Below, piece by piece: positions 45,054-53,275 of a stretch of DNA of 64,000 nucleotides; within the stretch, counting starts at the first letter, position 1; each line of letters starts with the position of its first letter. Under the pieces are notes generated by a model. The model searched no databases. It worked only from the letters and a program-made list of their open reading frames with translations, and had not been told where the DNA came from. The position numbers were made by a program, and so were the translations under genes. The stretch comes from an uncultured Oscillibacter sp. (lineage in GTDB: Bacteria; Bacillota; Clostridia; Oscillospirales; Oscillospiraceae): assembly GCA_900544615.1 (NCBI GenBank), contig UQVS01000002.1, forward strand, positions 62,001-126,000, in the 5' to 3' direction.

Positions 45054-45450
45054 GGGGTTCCTCCTGACACTGCTCGCAGATTCCCGTCAGCACGGTGCGG
45101 CGGGGATCAATACTGAAATGATGTTCCGCGGAGAGGTGATGACAGACCTCCTCCATGTGGGCGCAGTCCAGATGCACCATCCGGCCGCAGCGTTCGCACC
45201 GCAGCAGGAAACAGTCGTGGGGATGGTTTGCCTGCGGACAATACTGGTAGAGCGCCCCCTCTTCCGTCGTGACCTTATGCACCAGTCCCTGCTGGGTCAG
45301 CTTGTCCAGCTGGCGGTACACCGTGGCCAGCCCCACGGTCAGGCCGCTGCGCCGCAGTTCTTCCGAGAGATCCGCAGCGGAAAGACATTCCTCCGACCGA
45401 TGTTGCAGGCATTGCAGCACTGCCTGCTGCTGTTTTGTCTGATAGGCCAT
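45043..45450 (-). CDS. Fur family regulator, probably Zur
   Basis: A 135-residue winged-helix repressor. The N-terminal DNA-binding domain has GLTVGLATVYRQLDKLTQ. The C-terminal metal-sensing domain has two CxxC pairs (CERCG about residue 87 and CEQCQ about 126) that hold structural zinc, plus His-rich HMEEVCHHLSAEHH. Position at the head of a znuCB operon and an operator over its own promoter suggest zinc-dependent autorepression. Fur or PerR identity is less likely but not excluded. Confidence 0.85.
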   Translation of the reverse strand: MAYQTKQQQAVLQCLQHRSEECLSAADLSEELRRSGLTVGLATVYRQLDKLTQQGLVHKVTTEEGALYQYCPQANHPHDCFLLRCERCGRMVHLDCAHMEEVCHHLSAEHHFSIDPRRTVLTGICEQCQEEPHEG

Positions 45451-45465
45451 ATCCGCCCTCCAATT

Positions 45466-45515
45466 TGAAAATGATTATCGTTTTCATATTATAGAGAAGA
45501 AAACAGAAAAGTCAA
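45466..45515 (-). promoter_or_regulatory. Promoter and Fur/Zur-box operator of the zur-znuCB operon
   Basis: TTGACT (45515-45510) and TATAAT (45493-45488) on the minus strand, 16 bp apart. Directly downstream lies a 21-bp near-perfect palindrome at 45466-45486. Its left 15 bases, TGAAAATGATTATCG, match the Fur-family 7-1-7 box TGATAATnATTATCA at 12 of its 14 specified positions. A bound repressor would cover the transcription start. Confidence 0.82.
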
Positions 45516-45645
45516 GCATACAGGCAAAATTTTAAGCGCGGCCCGATTGCAATCGGCAAACCGGCGATTTGCAGCAGCCGCAGCCTGAACCGCAAACCGC
45601 TCCGTGCTGCCGGAGCGAAGGCGGGATCGTTTTCTCAAAACCGCG

Positions 45646-45682
45646 CAAAAACCTCCTCAGTCTGCGGACTGAGGAGGTTTTC
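45646..45682 (-). terminator. Terminator of the ABC exporter operon
   Basis: Stem AAAACCTCCTCAGTC / GACTGAGGAGGTTTT; on the minus strand it runs into TTTTTG. Confidence 0.9.
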
Positions 45683-45692
45683 ATACAGTGTT

Positions 45693-47579
45693 TTATGCAA
45701 GCTCCGCCTGACCGGTATAGAGCTGGTAGTACCGTCCGTGCTGGGCGATCAGATCCTCATGGTCGCCCCGCTCAATGATATTGCCCTGCTCCAGCACCAT
45801 GATGGCCTGAGAGTTGCGGACTGTGGACAGCCGGTGAGCGATGACGAACACGGTGCGTCCCGCCATCAGCCGGTCCATGCCCTTTTCAATGAGCTTTTCC
45901 GTCCGGGTATCGATGGAGCTGGTGGCCTCATCCAGAATCAGCACCGGCGGATTGGCACAGGCAGCACGGGCAATGTTCAGCAGCTGCCGCTCGCCCTGAC
46001 TGAGACTGCCGCCCTCGTCGGAGAGTACCGTTTGGTAGCCGTTGGGCAGATGGCGGATGAAGGTATCCGCGCCCGCCAGCCGGGCCGCGGCCTCCACTTC
46101 CTCGTCGGTAGCCTCCAGACGGCCATAGCGGATGTTGTCCGCCACGGTGCCGGTAAAGAGGTGGGTATCCTGAAGCACCGCGCCCAGAGACCGCCGCAGG
46201 GAGTCCTTCTGGATGTTCCGGACGTCGATGCCATCGTAGGTGATGGTGCCGGACTGGATCTCATAGAACCGGTTGATGAGGCTGGTAATGGTGGTTTTGC
46301 CTGCGCCGGTGGAGCCGACAAAGGCGATCTTCTGGCCGGGCTTTGCGAAGAGGGAGATGTCGTGGAGAATGATCTTGCGGTCGTCGTAGCCGAACACCAC
46401 ATGGTCAAACCGCACATCGCCCCGGAGGGGGATCAGCGTGCCGTCCGGCTTCTTCCAAGCCCACGCGCCGGTATCGAAACCGGCTTCCTTCAACGCGCCG
46501 TCAGGGCTTTCCGTAACCCGCACCAGCGTCACCTTGCCCTCGTCCACCTCCGGCTGGGCTTCCATGATCTCAAAGACACGTTCCGCGCCGGCCACGGCGG
46601 AGAGGATGGTGTTCACCTGCTGGGAGATCTGGGTGATGGGCTGGCTGACCTGCCGGGTGTACTGCAAAAAGGCAGACAGGCCGCCCAGATCGCCGCTGCG
46701 GATGGCCAGCAGGCCGCCCACACAGCAGGTAATGGCATAGTTGATATAGCTCAGGTTGCCCATGGCAGGCATCATGGCACCGGCATAAGCCTGAGCGCGG
46801 GTACCCGCATCCCGGTAGGTTTCGTTCAGCCCCCGGAAGCCCGCCTTGGCAGCTTCCTCATGGTTAAAGACCTTGATGACCTTCTGGCCCTCAATCATCT
46901 CTTCGATATAGCCGTTGACGTCGCCGATGGCCTTCTGCTGGGCCGCGAAATACCGGCGGCTCCGCCCGCCGATGGTTTTCACCACCAGCAGCATCACCAC
47001 CAGCATGGCAAAGGTGATCAGCGTCAGGATGGGGCTGAGGACGATCATCATGACCACCGTGCCGACAAAGGTCAGCGAGCAGGAAATGAGGCTTGCAAAG
47101 CTGTTGTTCAGCGCCTCGGACACCGTTTCGATATCGTTGGTGTAGCGGCTCATCAGCTCGCCGTGGGTATGGGTATCGAAAAACTTCAGGGGCAGCTTCT
47201 GCATCTTGTCGAACAGGTCTGCCCGGAGCTTCGCCACGGTGTTCTGGGCCACGTGTACCATGATCCGGGCATAGCCGTAGGAGCACAGAGCGCCCACACC
47301 GTAGACCCCTGCCATAACACAGAGCATTCTGGCAAGGCCGGCGAAATCGCCGGGAAGAATATAGTCGTTGATGAGGGGCTTGATAAGATAGGAGCCTGCC
47401 ACGGAGCAGGCGGAGCTGATCACCAGAAGCACCACCACAATGACCAGCATCGCTTTATACCGGCCCAGATAGCGCATCAGCTTTCCCAGTGTACCCCGCA
47501 GATCCTTGGGCTTGCGGAACCCCCCGCGGGGGCCGCCGGGGCCGTGTCCCGGCCCCCGTCTTGTCGAATTGTCAGCCAC
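45693..47579 (-). CDS. ABC exporter half-transporter, canonical ATP site (BmrD-like)
   Basis: A 628-residue fusion of a six-helix exporter domain (about 30-330) and a nucleotide-binding domain. It opens with a flexible Gly/Pro/Arg-rich tail (MADNSTRRGPGHGPGG...). The NBD has Walker A GSTGAGKTT, signature LSQGERQLL and Walker B VLILDEATSSID with the catalytic Glu present. It overlaps the upstream half-transporter gene by 8 bp; the two should form a heterodimer exporting drugs or lipids. An about 45-residue insertion lies before Walker A. Confidence 0.92.
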   Translation of the reverse strand: MADNSTRRGPGHGPGGPRGGFRKPKDLRGTLGKLMRYLGRYKAMLVIVVVLLVISSACSVAGSYLIKPLINDYILPGDFAGLARMLCVMAGVYGVGALCSYGYARIMVHVAQNTVAKLRADLFDKMQKLPLKFFDTHTHGELMSRYTNDIETVSEALNNSFASLISCSLTFVGTVVMMIVLSPILTLITFAMLVVMLLVVKTIGGRSRRYFAAQQKAIGDVNGYIEEMIEGQKVIKVFNHEEAAKAGFRGLNETYRDAGTRAQAYAGAMMPAMGNLSYINYAITCCVGGLLAIRSGDLGGLSAFLQYTRQVSQPITQISQQVNTILSAVAGAERVFEIMEAQPEVDEGKVTLVRVTESPDGALKEAGFDTGAWAWKKPDGTLIPLRGDVRFDHVVFGYDDRKIILHDISLFAKPGQKIAFVGSTGAGKTTITSLINRFYEIQSGTITYDGIDVRNIQKDSLRRSLGAVLQDTHLFTGTVADNIRYGRLEATDEEVEAAARLAGADTFIRHLPNGYQTVLSDEGGSLSQGERQLLNIARAACANPPVLILDEATSSIDTRTEKLIEKGMDRLMAGRTVFVIAHRLSTVRNSQAIMVLEQGNIIERGDHEDLIAQHGRYYQLYTGQAELA

Positions 47580-49308
47580 CGATGCTCACTCCTTCCTGCT
47601 GGGATTCATAGACCTCGCGGTAAATATCGCAGGTCTTTATCAATTCATCGTGGGTACCCTGCGCCGCCACGGTGCCGTTGTCCATCACAAGGATCAGATC
47701 GGCATCCATCACGGAGGTGACGCGCTGGGCAATGATCAGCTTGGTGGTGCCGGGCAGATCCTGCCGGAACGCCTGGCGGATCTTGGCGTCTGTGGCGGTA
47801 TCCACGGCGCTGGTGGAATCGTCCAGAATCAGCACCTTGGGCTTTTTCAGAATGGCCCGTGCAATGCACAGCCGCTGCTTCTGGCCGCCGGAGACGTTCA
47901 CGCCTCCCTGCCCCAGATCCGTATCCAGCCCGTCCGGCATCCGCTCCAGAAATTCGTCGGCGCAGGCGGCCCTGCAGGCTTTCCAAAGCTGCTCCTCCGT
48001 GGCGTTGGGATCGCCCCAGAGGAGGTTTTCCCGGATAGTGCCGGAGAACAGCGTGTTCTTTTGCAGCACCACGCTGACGGATTCCCGCAGATGCTCCATG
48101 GTGTAATCCGCCACCGGCCGTCCGCCTACGGAGACCGTCCCCTCCTGCGCTTCGTACAGGCGGGGGATCAGGCTCACCAGCGTGGTCTTGCCGCTGCCGG
48201 TGCCGCCCAGAATGCCCACGGTAGCGCCGCTGGGAATGTGCAGGTTCACATCCTTCAGAATCCACTCCGGGCTTTGGTCATTGTATTTGAAGGACACATG
48301 GTCAAAGTCGATGCCGCCGTCCTCCACCGCAGCGTCCGCTTTGGCGGCGTCATTGGTGATGGCAGGCTTTTCGTCCAGCACCTCCACGATTCGTCTGGCG
48401 CAGGCGATGGAACGGGTCATCATCATGAACATCATGGAGACCATCATCAGCGACATGAGGATCTGGGTGATATAGGTAAAGAATGCGGTAAGGTCGCCCA
48501 CCGGCAGCGTTCCGGCATAGACCATCTTGCCGCCGAACCACATGACTGCGATGATGGTGCTGTAGATGATCAGCATCATCACCGGCATATTGATGACCAC
48601 CATGCCGAAGGCCCGCATGGAGCTGTCCTTCAGGGCATTGTTGCGCTTTGCGAACTTTTCCTCCTCATGCTCCTCCCGGACGAAGGACTTCACCACCCGG
48701 ATGCCGGTGAGGTTTTCCTGCACCACCAGATTCAACGCGTCCGTCCGCTCCTGCAGGGAGCGGAACAACGGGCCGGCTTTGGTGAGGATCAGAATGATGA
48801 ACGCCAGCAACAGGGGGATCGCCGCCAGAAACACATTGCTCAGCTGACGGCTCAGGCGGATGGACAGCACCAGCGCCGCCACCAGCATCACCGGCGCACG
48901 CACCAGCAGCCGCATTCCCATCATCAGGGTCATCTGCATATTGTTGACGTCGTTGGTCAGCCGGGTCACAAGAGATGCGGTGGAAAATTTCTCAATGTTG
49001 GAAAAGGCAAAGTCCTGAATGTGCTCGTACTCCGCCTTCCGCAGCTCCGCGCCGAAGCCCTGTCCGGCCACGGAGGAAAAGGCGGCGCTGCCCAGTCCGA
49101 AGCACAGGGACACAACGGCCATGCACGCCATCAGCACGCCTTTCCGCAGGATATAGTTCTGATCGGCTGTCGCGATGCCGATGTTGACGATATCGGCCAT
49201 CACCAGCGGGATCAGCAGCTCAAAGATCGCCTCGGCGGTGCTGCACGCCATGCCCAGCACGACCCACTTGGAATAGGGTCTGACGTAAGACCCAAGTTTT
49301 TTCAGCAT
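47572..49308 (-). CDS. ABC exporter half-transporter, degenerate ATP site (BmrC-like)
   Basis: A 578-residue half-transporter: six membrane helices (about 15-310) and an NBD with Walker A GGTGSGKTT, signature VSGGQKQRL and Walker B VLILDDSTSAVD. The catalytic Glu is replaced by Asp. One such substitution per pair is the mark of asymmetric heterodimeric exporters, so this subunit probably carries the low-turnover site. Its start overlaps the MarR gene by 7 bp. Confidence 0.92.
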   Translation of the reverse strand: MLKKLGSYVRPYSKWVVLGMACSTAEAIFELLIPLVMADIVNIGIATADQNYILRKGVLMACMAVVSLCFGLGSAAFSSVAGQGFGAELRKAEYEHIQDFAFSNIEKFSTASLVTRLTNDVNNMQMTLMMGMRLLVRAPVMLVAALVLSIRLSRQLSNVFLAAIPLLLAFIILILTKAGPLFRSLQERTDALNLVVQENLTGIRVVKSFVREEHEEEKFAKRNNALKDSSMRAFGMVVINMPVMMLIIYSTIIAVMWFGGKMVYAGTLPVGDLTAFFTYITQILMSLMMVSMMFMMMTRSIACARRIVEVLDEKPAITNDAAKADAAVEDGGIDFDHVSFKYNDQSPEWILKDVNLHIPSGATVGILGGTGSGKTTLVSLIPRLYEAQEGTVSVGGRPVADYTMEHLRESVSVVLQKNTLFSGTIRENLLWGDPNATEEQLWKACRAACADEFLERMPDGLDTDLGQGGVNVSGGQKQRLCIARAILKKPKVLILDDSTSAVDTATDAKIRQAFRQDLPGTTKLIIAQRVTSVMDADLILVMDNGTVAAQGTHDELIKTCDIYREVYESQQEGVSIGG

Positions 49309-49757
49309 GGGGTTCGATCCTCCTCTAAATTTTCAATGATACGGCACAGCAGGGATCGCAGCAGATCCACCTCGTCCGGCCGCAGGCCCCGGAACATGGC
49401 GGCCTCCGCGTCCTGAAAAGCGGTCTGCACCTGCTCCCGCAATTCGCGTCCCTTTTCCGTTGTCATGACCCGCTTCTGCCGCTGGTCGTTCTCATCCGCC
49501 GCCCGGCGGATCAGCCCCTTCTCCTCCATGCGATCCAGGATCCCATTGGCCGTGGAGGGCTTTACCCGCAGATGCGACACCACATCCCGCTGGGGCGCGC
49601 AGTCTCCGTGGCCGCAGAGATACAGCAGCGTATGCGTCTGCGCCGGGGTCATGTCATAGCGGGAAAGCCGGGCATCCATCCGCTCCCGCGTCAGGTGGGC
49701 CGCATGGCCCAGCAGCGGCCCCAGATGGAGCGCGTCGCCTGTCAGTTCCATTCCCAT
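49302..49757 (-). CDS. MarR family transcriptional regulator
   Basis: A 151-residue winged-helix protein (MGMELTGDALHLGPLLGHAA...). The recognition region is DVVSHLRVKPSTANGILDRMEEKGLI and the wing is AADENDQRQKRVMTTEKG. It should repress its own operon, which encodes the ABC exporter, and release DNA on binding a drug or lipid ligand. ATG 49757 is chosen over the TTG at 49769 because GGAGG lies 5 bp upstream. A palindromic operator lies over the promoter. Confidence 0.9.
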   Translation of the reverse strand: MGMELTGDALHLGPLLGHAAHLTRERMDARLSRYDMTPAQTHTLLYLCGHGDCAPQRDVVSHLRVKPSTANGILDRMEEKGLIRRAADENDQRQKRVMTTEKGRELREQVQTAFQDAEAAMFRGLRPDEVDLLRSLLCRIIENLEEDRTPC

Positions 49758-49767
49758 ATCAGCCTCC

Positions 49768-49828
49768 AATATTTAGCATCCTAACTTTTAGCGGGCTAAA
49801 TATTAGCACACGTAAAAACATTCGTCAA
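49768..49828 (-). promoter_or_regulatory. MarR operon promoter and nested palindromic operators
   Basis: TTGACG (49828-49823) and TAATAT (49805-49800) on the minus strand, 17 bp apart. TTAGCGGGCTAA (49788-49799), arms TTAGC/GCTAA, abuts the -10. A wider perfect repeat pairs AATATTTAGC (49768-49777) with GCTAAATATT (49795-49804). TTAGC recurs with about 15-bp spacing, suggesting two adjacent dimer sites. Confidence 0.78.
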
Positions 49829-49920
49829 GTCCTAAAATGCGTTGATTTTTGAACAATTTTTGAACAGGAATATCCACTTTGTTATTCTGTGAACAATTTA
49901 TGAAATTTTAACGCAGCCCG

Positions 49921-49949
49921 TTGACTTTTTGCTGACTGAACCGTATAGT
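49921..49949 (+). promoter_or_regulatory. Strong promoter with no coding gene behind it
   Basis: TTGACT and TATAGT with a 17-bp spacer. The only thing downstream on this strand before a terminator is about 90 nt of non-coding sequence. Confidence 0.75.
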
Positions 49950-49955
49950 ATAAAC

Positions 49956-50046
49956 ATACCAAATCCCTATCCAATCTATTTTCCCCTCTCTTTTTTCTAT
50001 CTTACAAAGCACGAAGGACGGCGTAAGCCGTCCTTCGTGCTTTTCT
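49956..50046 (+). ncRNA. Candidate small RNA, pyrimidine-rich
   Basis: A promoter at 49921-49949 and a strong hairpin at 50006-50043 (17-bp stem AAAGCACGAAGGACGGC, loop GTAA, then TTTTC) delimit a transcript of about 90 nt. It has no ATG and no ribosome binding site. The single-stranded 5' half is rich in C and U (TTTTCCCCTCTCTTTTTTC), the kind of stretch that can pair with GGGG/GAGG ribosome binding sites. The hairpin also serves as terminator for the convergent SGNH gene, so the RNA interpretation rests on the promoter. Confidence 0.5.
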
Positions 50047-50077
50047 TCATATGGCCGCGCCGGTCGTCCGCGTTCTG

Positions 50078-50938
50078 TCAGGAGACGGCGGCCGCCGTCT
50101 CCTGATGTTCGCCGGATGGCTGTCCCACGCTATGGGTACGGAGATAGTCCAGCCATGCATGGCAGCCTGCCCGGTTCAGATGAACGCCGTCAAAGCTCAT
50201 CTCCGCAGGCAGGCAACCGTCCTCGCCTGTAACGGCTTCCGCAATGTTCACATAGTCGCAGCCGGTCTCCTCCGCCAGCTCCATCCACACCTGATTATAG
50301 GCAAGGATCCGCTGGTTATTGACATAGGAGCCTTTTGCGTCCTGCTCCGCCGACACCGGCAGCAGGGACTGCACCACGATCTCGGCGTCGGGATGGTCTG
50401 CCTGCAAGCGCCGGAGCAGATTCTCCGCGTGGCTGCGGAAGATATCCGTCCCGTTCCAACCCAGTTCATTGATTCCCAGCATCAGGTAGATCTTGCCGCA
50501 GTCCGCTGCGGCCACGGCGTCCGCCAGAGAGATTTTTCTGCCGTCCTCCGTTTTCCAGTTCTCCATGTCCGTGGCGGAGGCCACCGTCTCGCCGGTGACG
50601 CAGAAGTAGGTTCCCCGCTCCAGACCGCTGTAAAGCCGGAATCCATCGGTGCGGGAATCTCCCACAAAGGCCACATCGTCAAAATAACTGTCGTCCACCG
50701 GCTCCGACTCCTGCACCGGCGTCCAGGGCATTTCTTCCGGGACGTCCGCCGGGACATCTGCCGGGATCTCCGGCTCCGCAGGGAGTACCGTCACCGGCTG
50801 TTCCTCCTGTGGGGGATTTTCCGTTGGAGCCGCGGCGTGAGAACGGGCCGCTGCCGCAGCAAGCGCGCCTGCCGCAAGAAGCGCCGCCAACAGAAGCCAG
50901 TGCCGTCCCGGCTTCCGCCATATTCGCTTTCCTGTCAC
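50078..50938 (-). CDS. Exported SGNH/GDSL hydrolase
   Basis: A 286-residue protein with an N-terminal signal anchor (about 13-33), a Pro/Glu/Val-rich linker (about 35-75) and an SGNH domain. Block I is AFVGDSRTDGF (Ser about 92), the LGINELGWN segment carries the Asn, and DGVHLNRAG near the C-terminus carries Asp and His. It is likely an extracytoplasmic esterase acting on acetylated glycans or wall polymers. GTG 50938 is preferred, 7 bp after AAAGGGGGG; upstream ATGs have no site. Confidence 0.85.
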   Translation of the reverse strand: MTGKRIWRKPGRHWLLLAALLAAGALAAAAARSHAAAPTENPPQEEQPVTVLPAEPEIPADVPADVPEEMPWTPVQESEPVDDSYFDDVAFVGDSRTDGFRLYSGLERGTYFCVTGETVASATDMENWKTEDGRKISLADAVAAADCGKIYLMLGINELGWNGTDIFRSHAENLLRRLQADHPDAEIVVQSLLPVSAEQDAKGSYVNNQRILAYNQVWMELAEETGCDYVNIAEAVTGEDGCLPAEMSFDGVHLNRAGCHAWLDYLRTHSVGQPSGEHQETAAAVS

Positions 50939-51040
50939 AGCGCATCCCCCCTTTCGATGTTCGTCCCGCATTATGTAAACAGCGAGCATCTCCTATTAGA
51001 CACTCTTTGTCGGAAAAAGTCGATACAATTCCGAAAAAAT

Positions 51041-51060
51041 TTGGTGACAAATTGGTGACA
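51041..51060. repeat. Tandem direct repeat TTGGTGACA
   Basis: TTGGTGACA occurs at 51041-51049 and 51052-51060, an 11-bp period, in the upstream region of the SGNH gene. It could be a regulator site on one face of the helix; no family is recognised. Confidence 0.45.
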
Positions 51061-51075
51061 GATTTTGCCGGATTT

Positions 51076-51120
51076 CAATGGCCCGGATCCGAAACGGGCT
51101 GTTTCGGATCCGGGCCATTG
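51076..51120. repeat. Perfect 20-bp inverted repeat hairpin
   Basis: The arm CAATGGCCCGGATCCGAAAC is followed by GGGCT and its exact reverse complement. It ends 5 bp before the stop codon of the convergent-side nucleotidyltransferase gene. No T run follows on the minus strand, so it is either a tail-less terminator or an mRNA 3'-end stabiliser. Confidence 0.85.
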
Positions 51121-51125
51121 GCCAT

Positions 51126-52040
51126 TCAGTTCCGCAGGGAGGGCGGGTAGACGCCTGCCTCATGGAGCTTTTGCAAGTCCTCCGCCACCAGCGCCCGGTC
51201 CTCATGATAGGTCATGCCGAACCACTTGTCTTTGGAGTTCAGGACGGAAACCGTCATCCGCCCTGCTTTCAGCTCCTCGCCCACCATCACCGGCAGCAGG
51301 CACTCCGCCTTCACCACGCCGTCAGGCAGGCCCCGGAGGAACGCCTCAAAATACGCTCGCAGAGCCGGGAAGATGGAGGGCATAAAGCCCCAAAAATTCA
51401 TGGACACCACCGTTTCCGGATCCAGATCCGTATTTGTATCCAGATCCGTCAGGTGTCCGTCAGGGTAGAGCTGGATCTTCAGCGTCTCCTGAATGGAATC
51501 CAGCTTTCCGTCCTTCACCTTGCAGACGCCGCGGGACACCGTGCCGTGGAGGCTGGCGGTGTTTTTCAGCAGATAGCCCACCATGGTGCTTTCGCCTGAC
51601 GGAGCCAGCCTCCCCAGTTCCTCATAGATGGTGCGGTATGCGTCCACGCCGTAGTAATCGTCGGCGTTGATGACGCAGAAAGGGCCGTCTACCGCAGGCT
51701 CCGCACACAGCAGGGCGTGTACCGTACCGAACGGCTTGGTGCGTTCCTCCGGGATGCGGTAAAAGCTCGGAACGGAAGTAAAATCCTGATAGACGAAAGC
51801 CACCTCTACCGGGCGGCCGTCCGCTGTCTTTTTCTGCTTAAGATAGCCCACCAGACCGTCCATCATCTCCTGCATCTCCGGCTTGATGATGAAAACCACC
51901 TTGTCAAACCCGGCCCGCAGGGCATCGTGGATGGAGTATTCCATCAAAATTTCCCCGTTGGGGCCGATGCCGTCCACCTGCTTGCTGCCGCCGTAGCGGG
52001 AGCCAAGTCCCGCCGCCATAATCACCAAAGACCTATGCAT
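51126..52040 (-). CDS. Sugar-phosphate nucleotidyltransferase family protein
   Basis: A 304-residue cytoplasmic protein. The N-terminal signature MAAGLGSRYGGSKQ (about 8-21) and an Asp pair in NADDYYG (about 125) mark the NTP-transferase fold that couples NTPs to sugar phosphates. The C-terminal half (from about 200) does not show the left-handed helix of GlmU or the usual GlgC/RfbA endings. The exact sugar is therefore unknown. The start follows AAAGGAGAGGCGTT. It is a single gene, ending in a long hairpin. Confidence 0.8.
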   Translation of the reverse strand: MHRSLVIMAAGLGSRYGGSKQVDGIGPNGEILMEYSIHDALRAGFDKVVFIIKPEMQEMMDGLVGYLKQKKTADGRPVEVAFVYQDFTSVPSFYRIPEERTKPFGTVHALLCAEPAVDGPFCVINADDYYGVDAYRTIYEELGRLAPSGESTMVGYLLKNTASLHGTVSRGVCKVKDGKLDSIQETLKIQLYPDGHLTDLDTNTDLDPETVVSMNFWGFMPSIFPALRAYFEAFLRGLPDGVVKAECLLPVMVGEELKAGRMTVSVLNSKDKWFGMTYHEDRALVAEDLQKLHEAGVYPPSLRN

Positions 52041-52217
52041 AACGCCTCTCCTTTTGTTTCGTATCAAGATAGCGGATCGTCCGCCGTGTGTTTTCTCTCT
52101 TACCATACCCTATTTCACGACATTTTGCAACGGTCTTGCTGTTTTTGTTTCGCGCCGCTCTGGCGTTTCGGCAGAACCTGTGCTACAATAGCAGCATCTC
52201 AACATGGGAGGTGCGCC

Positions 52218-52853
52218 ATGCGGTATAAGGCGTCCACTCTGCGAATCATTGATACATTAAAGGAACTGTACCCGGAGGGGCTTTGCTCCCTGCAATATGA
52301 AAAGGACTACGAGCTGCTGTTCGCCGTGCGCCTGTCAGCCCAGTGTACCGATGCGCGGGTCAACATGGTAACGCCCGCTCTCTTTGCCCGGTTTCCCACG
52401 TTGGAGGCCTTTGCGGAGGCAGACCCCAAAGAGGTGGGCGAATACATCCACTCCTGCGGGTTCTACAACGGGAAGTCCAGAGATCTGGTAGCCTGCGCCC
52501 AACAGCTGCTGGAGCGGTTCGGCGGCAGGGTGCCGGACAACATGGAGGATCTCACCTCCCTGCCCGGCGTGGGACGGAAAACCGCCAACCTGATCTTAGG
52601 CGACGTGTACGGGCAGCCCTCCTACGTCTGCGACACCCACTGCATCCGCATTACCGGGCGGCTGGGCATCACCAACGGCTCCAAGGATCCGGTCAGGGTG
52701 GAACAGCAGCTGCGGAAAGCCATCCCGCCGGAAGAATCCGGCTCTTTCTGCCACCGAATGGTTCTTTTCGGCCGGGACGTCTGCACGGCCCGGTCGCCGA
52801 AATGCGAAGAATGTCCCCTGAAGCCGGACTGTGCAGCCGGAAAAAAGCTGTAA
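52218..52853 (+). CDS. nth: Endonuclease III (DNA glycosylase/AP lyase) Nth
   Basis: A 211-residue base-excision repair enzyme for oxidised pyrimidines. The helix-hairpin-helix LPGVGRKTANLIL (about 114-126) includes the catalytic Lys. The catalytic Asp is in VCDTHCIRI. A C-terminal 4Fe-4S site is formed by C-x6-C-x2-C-x5-C (CTARSPKCEECPLKPDC, about 191-207). The start follows GGGAGGTGCGCC. It is the first of a short string of plus-strand genes but has its own terminator. Confidence 0.96.
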   Translation: MRYKASTLRIIDTLKELYPEGLCSLQYEKDYELLFAVRLSAQCTDARVNMVTPALFARFPTLEAFAEADPKEVGEYIHSCGFYNGKSRDLVACAQQLLERFGGRVPDNMEDLTSLPGVGRKTANLILGDVYGQPSYVCDTHCIRITGRLGITNGSKDPVRVEQQLRKAIPPEESGSFCHRMVLFGRDVCTARSPKCEECPLKPDCAAGKKL

Positions 52854-52862
52854 TAACATTTC

Positions 52863-52898
52863 CATGTGCCTGCGGTTTCCGCAGGCACATTTTCTGTG
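52863..52898 (+). terminator. nth terminator
   Basis: Stem ATGTGCCTGCGG / CCGCAGGCACAT, loop TTT, followed by TTTCTG. Confidence 0.85.
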
Positions 52899-52996
52899 TG
52901 CAGAAAAACTTTTCTCCCTGCCGGTCTGTTGGCAGTCTCATTTTTTATCCCCCGCTCATATACTGGTCTGAGACTGAAATAGCAGGAGGACGCGCT

Positions 52997-53254
52997 ATGG
53001 ACGAAAACACCAGACAGATGATGGAACAGCTGAAAAGCAACCCCGCCGCCCTGCGGAAGCTGATGCAGTCCCGCGACGGCCAGACGCTGATGCAGGCTCT
53101 GACCCGGCCGGACAACGGCGCAGGGCTTCAGCGGGCGGTGCAGGCCGCCATGCAGGGCAACGCCAATATCATGGCCGATCTGGTCAGCCGGGTCGCCCAA
53201 AGCCCGGAGGGCGCCGCCCTGCTGGAACGCATCAGCAGCAGTGTAAACAGGTAA
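52997..53254 (+). CDS. Unrecognised 85-residue protein
   Basis: A small helical protein (MDENTRQMMEQLKSNPAALRK...) rich in Met, Gln and Ala, soluble, with no cysteine or signal peptide. A clear AGGAGGA precedes the ATG. The next gene product begins similarly (short helices with SNPEAMDQIMKMAQS), suggesting related helical modules in both. First gene of a three-gene unit. A CATATACT element about 40 bp upstream resembles a sporulation sigma-E/K -10, but the -35 is poor. The function is unknown. Confidence 0.7.
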   Translation: MDENTRQMMEQLKSNPAALRKLMQSRDGQTLMQALTRPDNGAGLQRAVQAAMQGNANIMADLVSRVAQSPEGAALLERISSSVNR

Positions 53255-53275
53255 ACCGAGAGGAGGTCCGGCCTC

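Noticed and set aside
45738..49416. Two long plus-strand frames (660 and 636 codons)
   Set aside because: Both mirror the two ABC exporter genes, which have complete motifs on the other strand; composition is that of antisense shadows.
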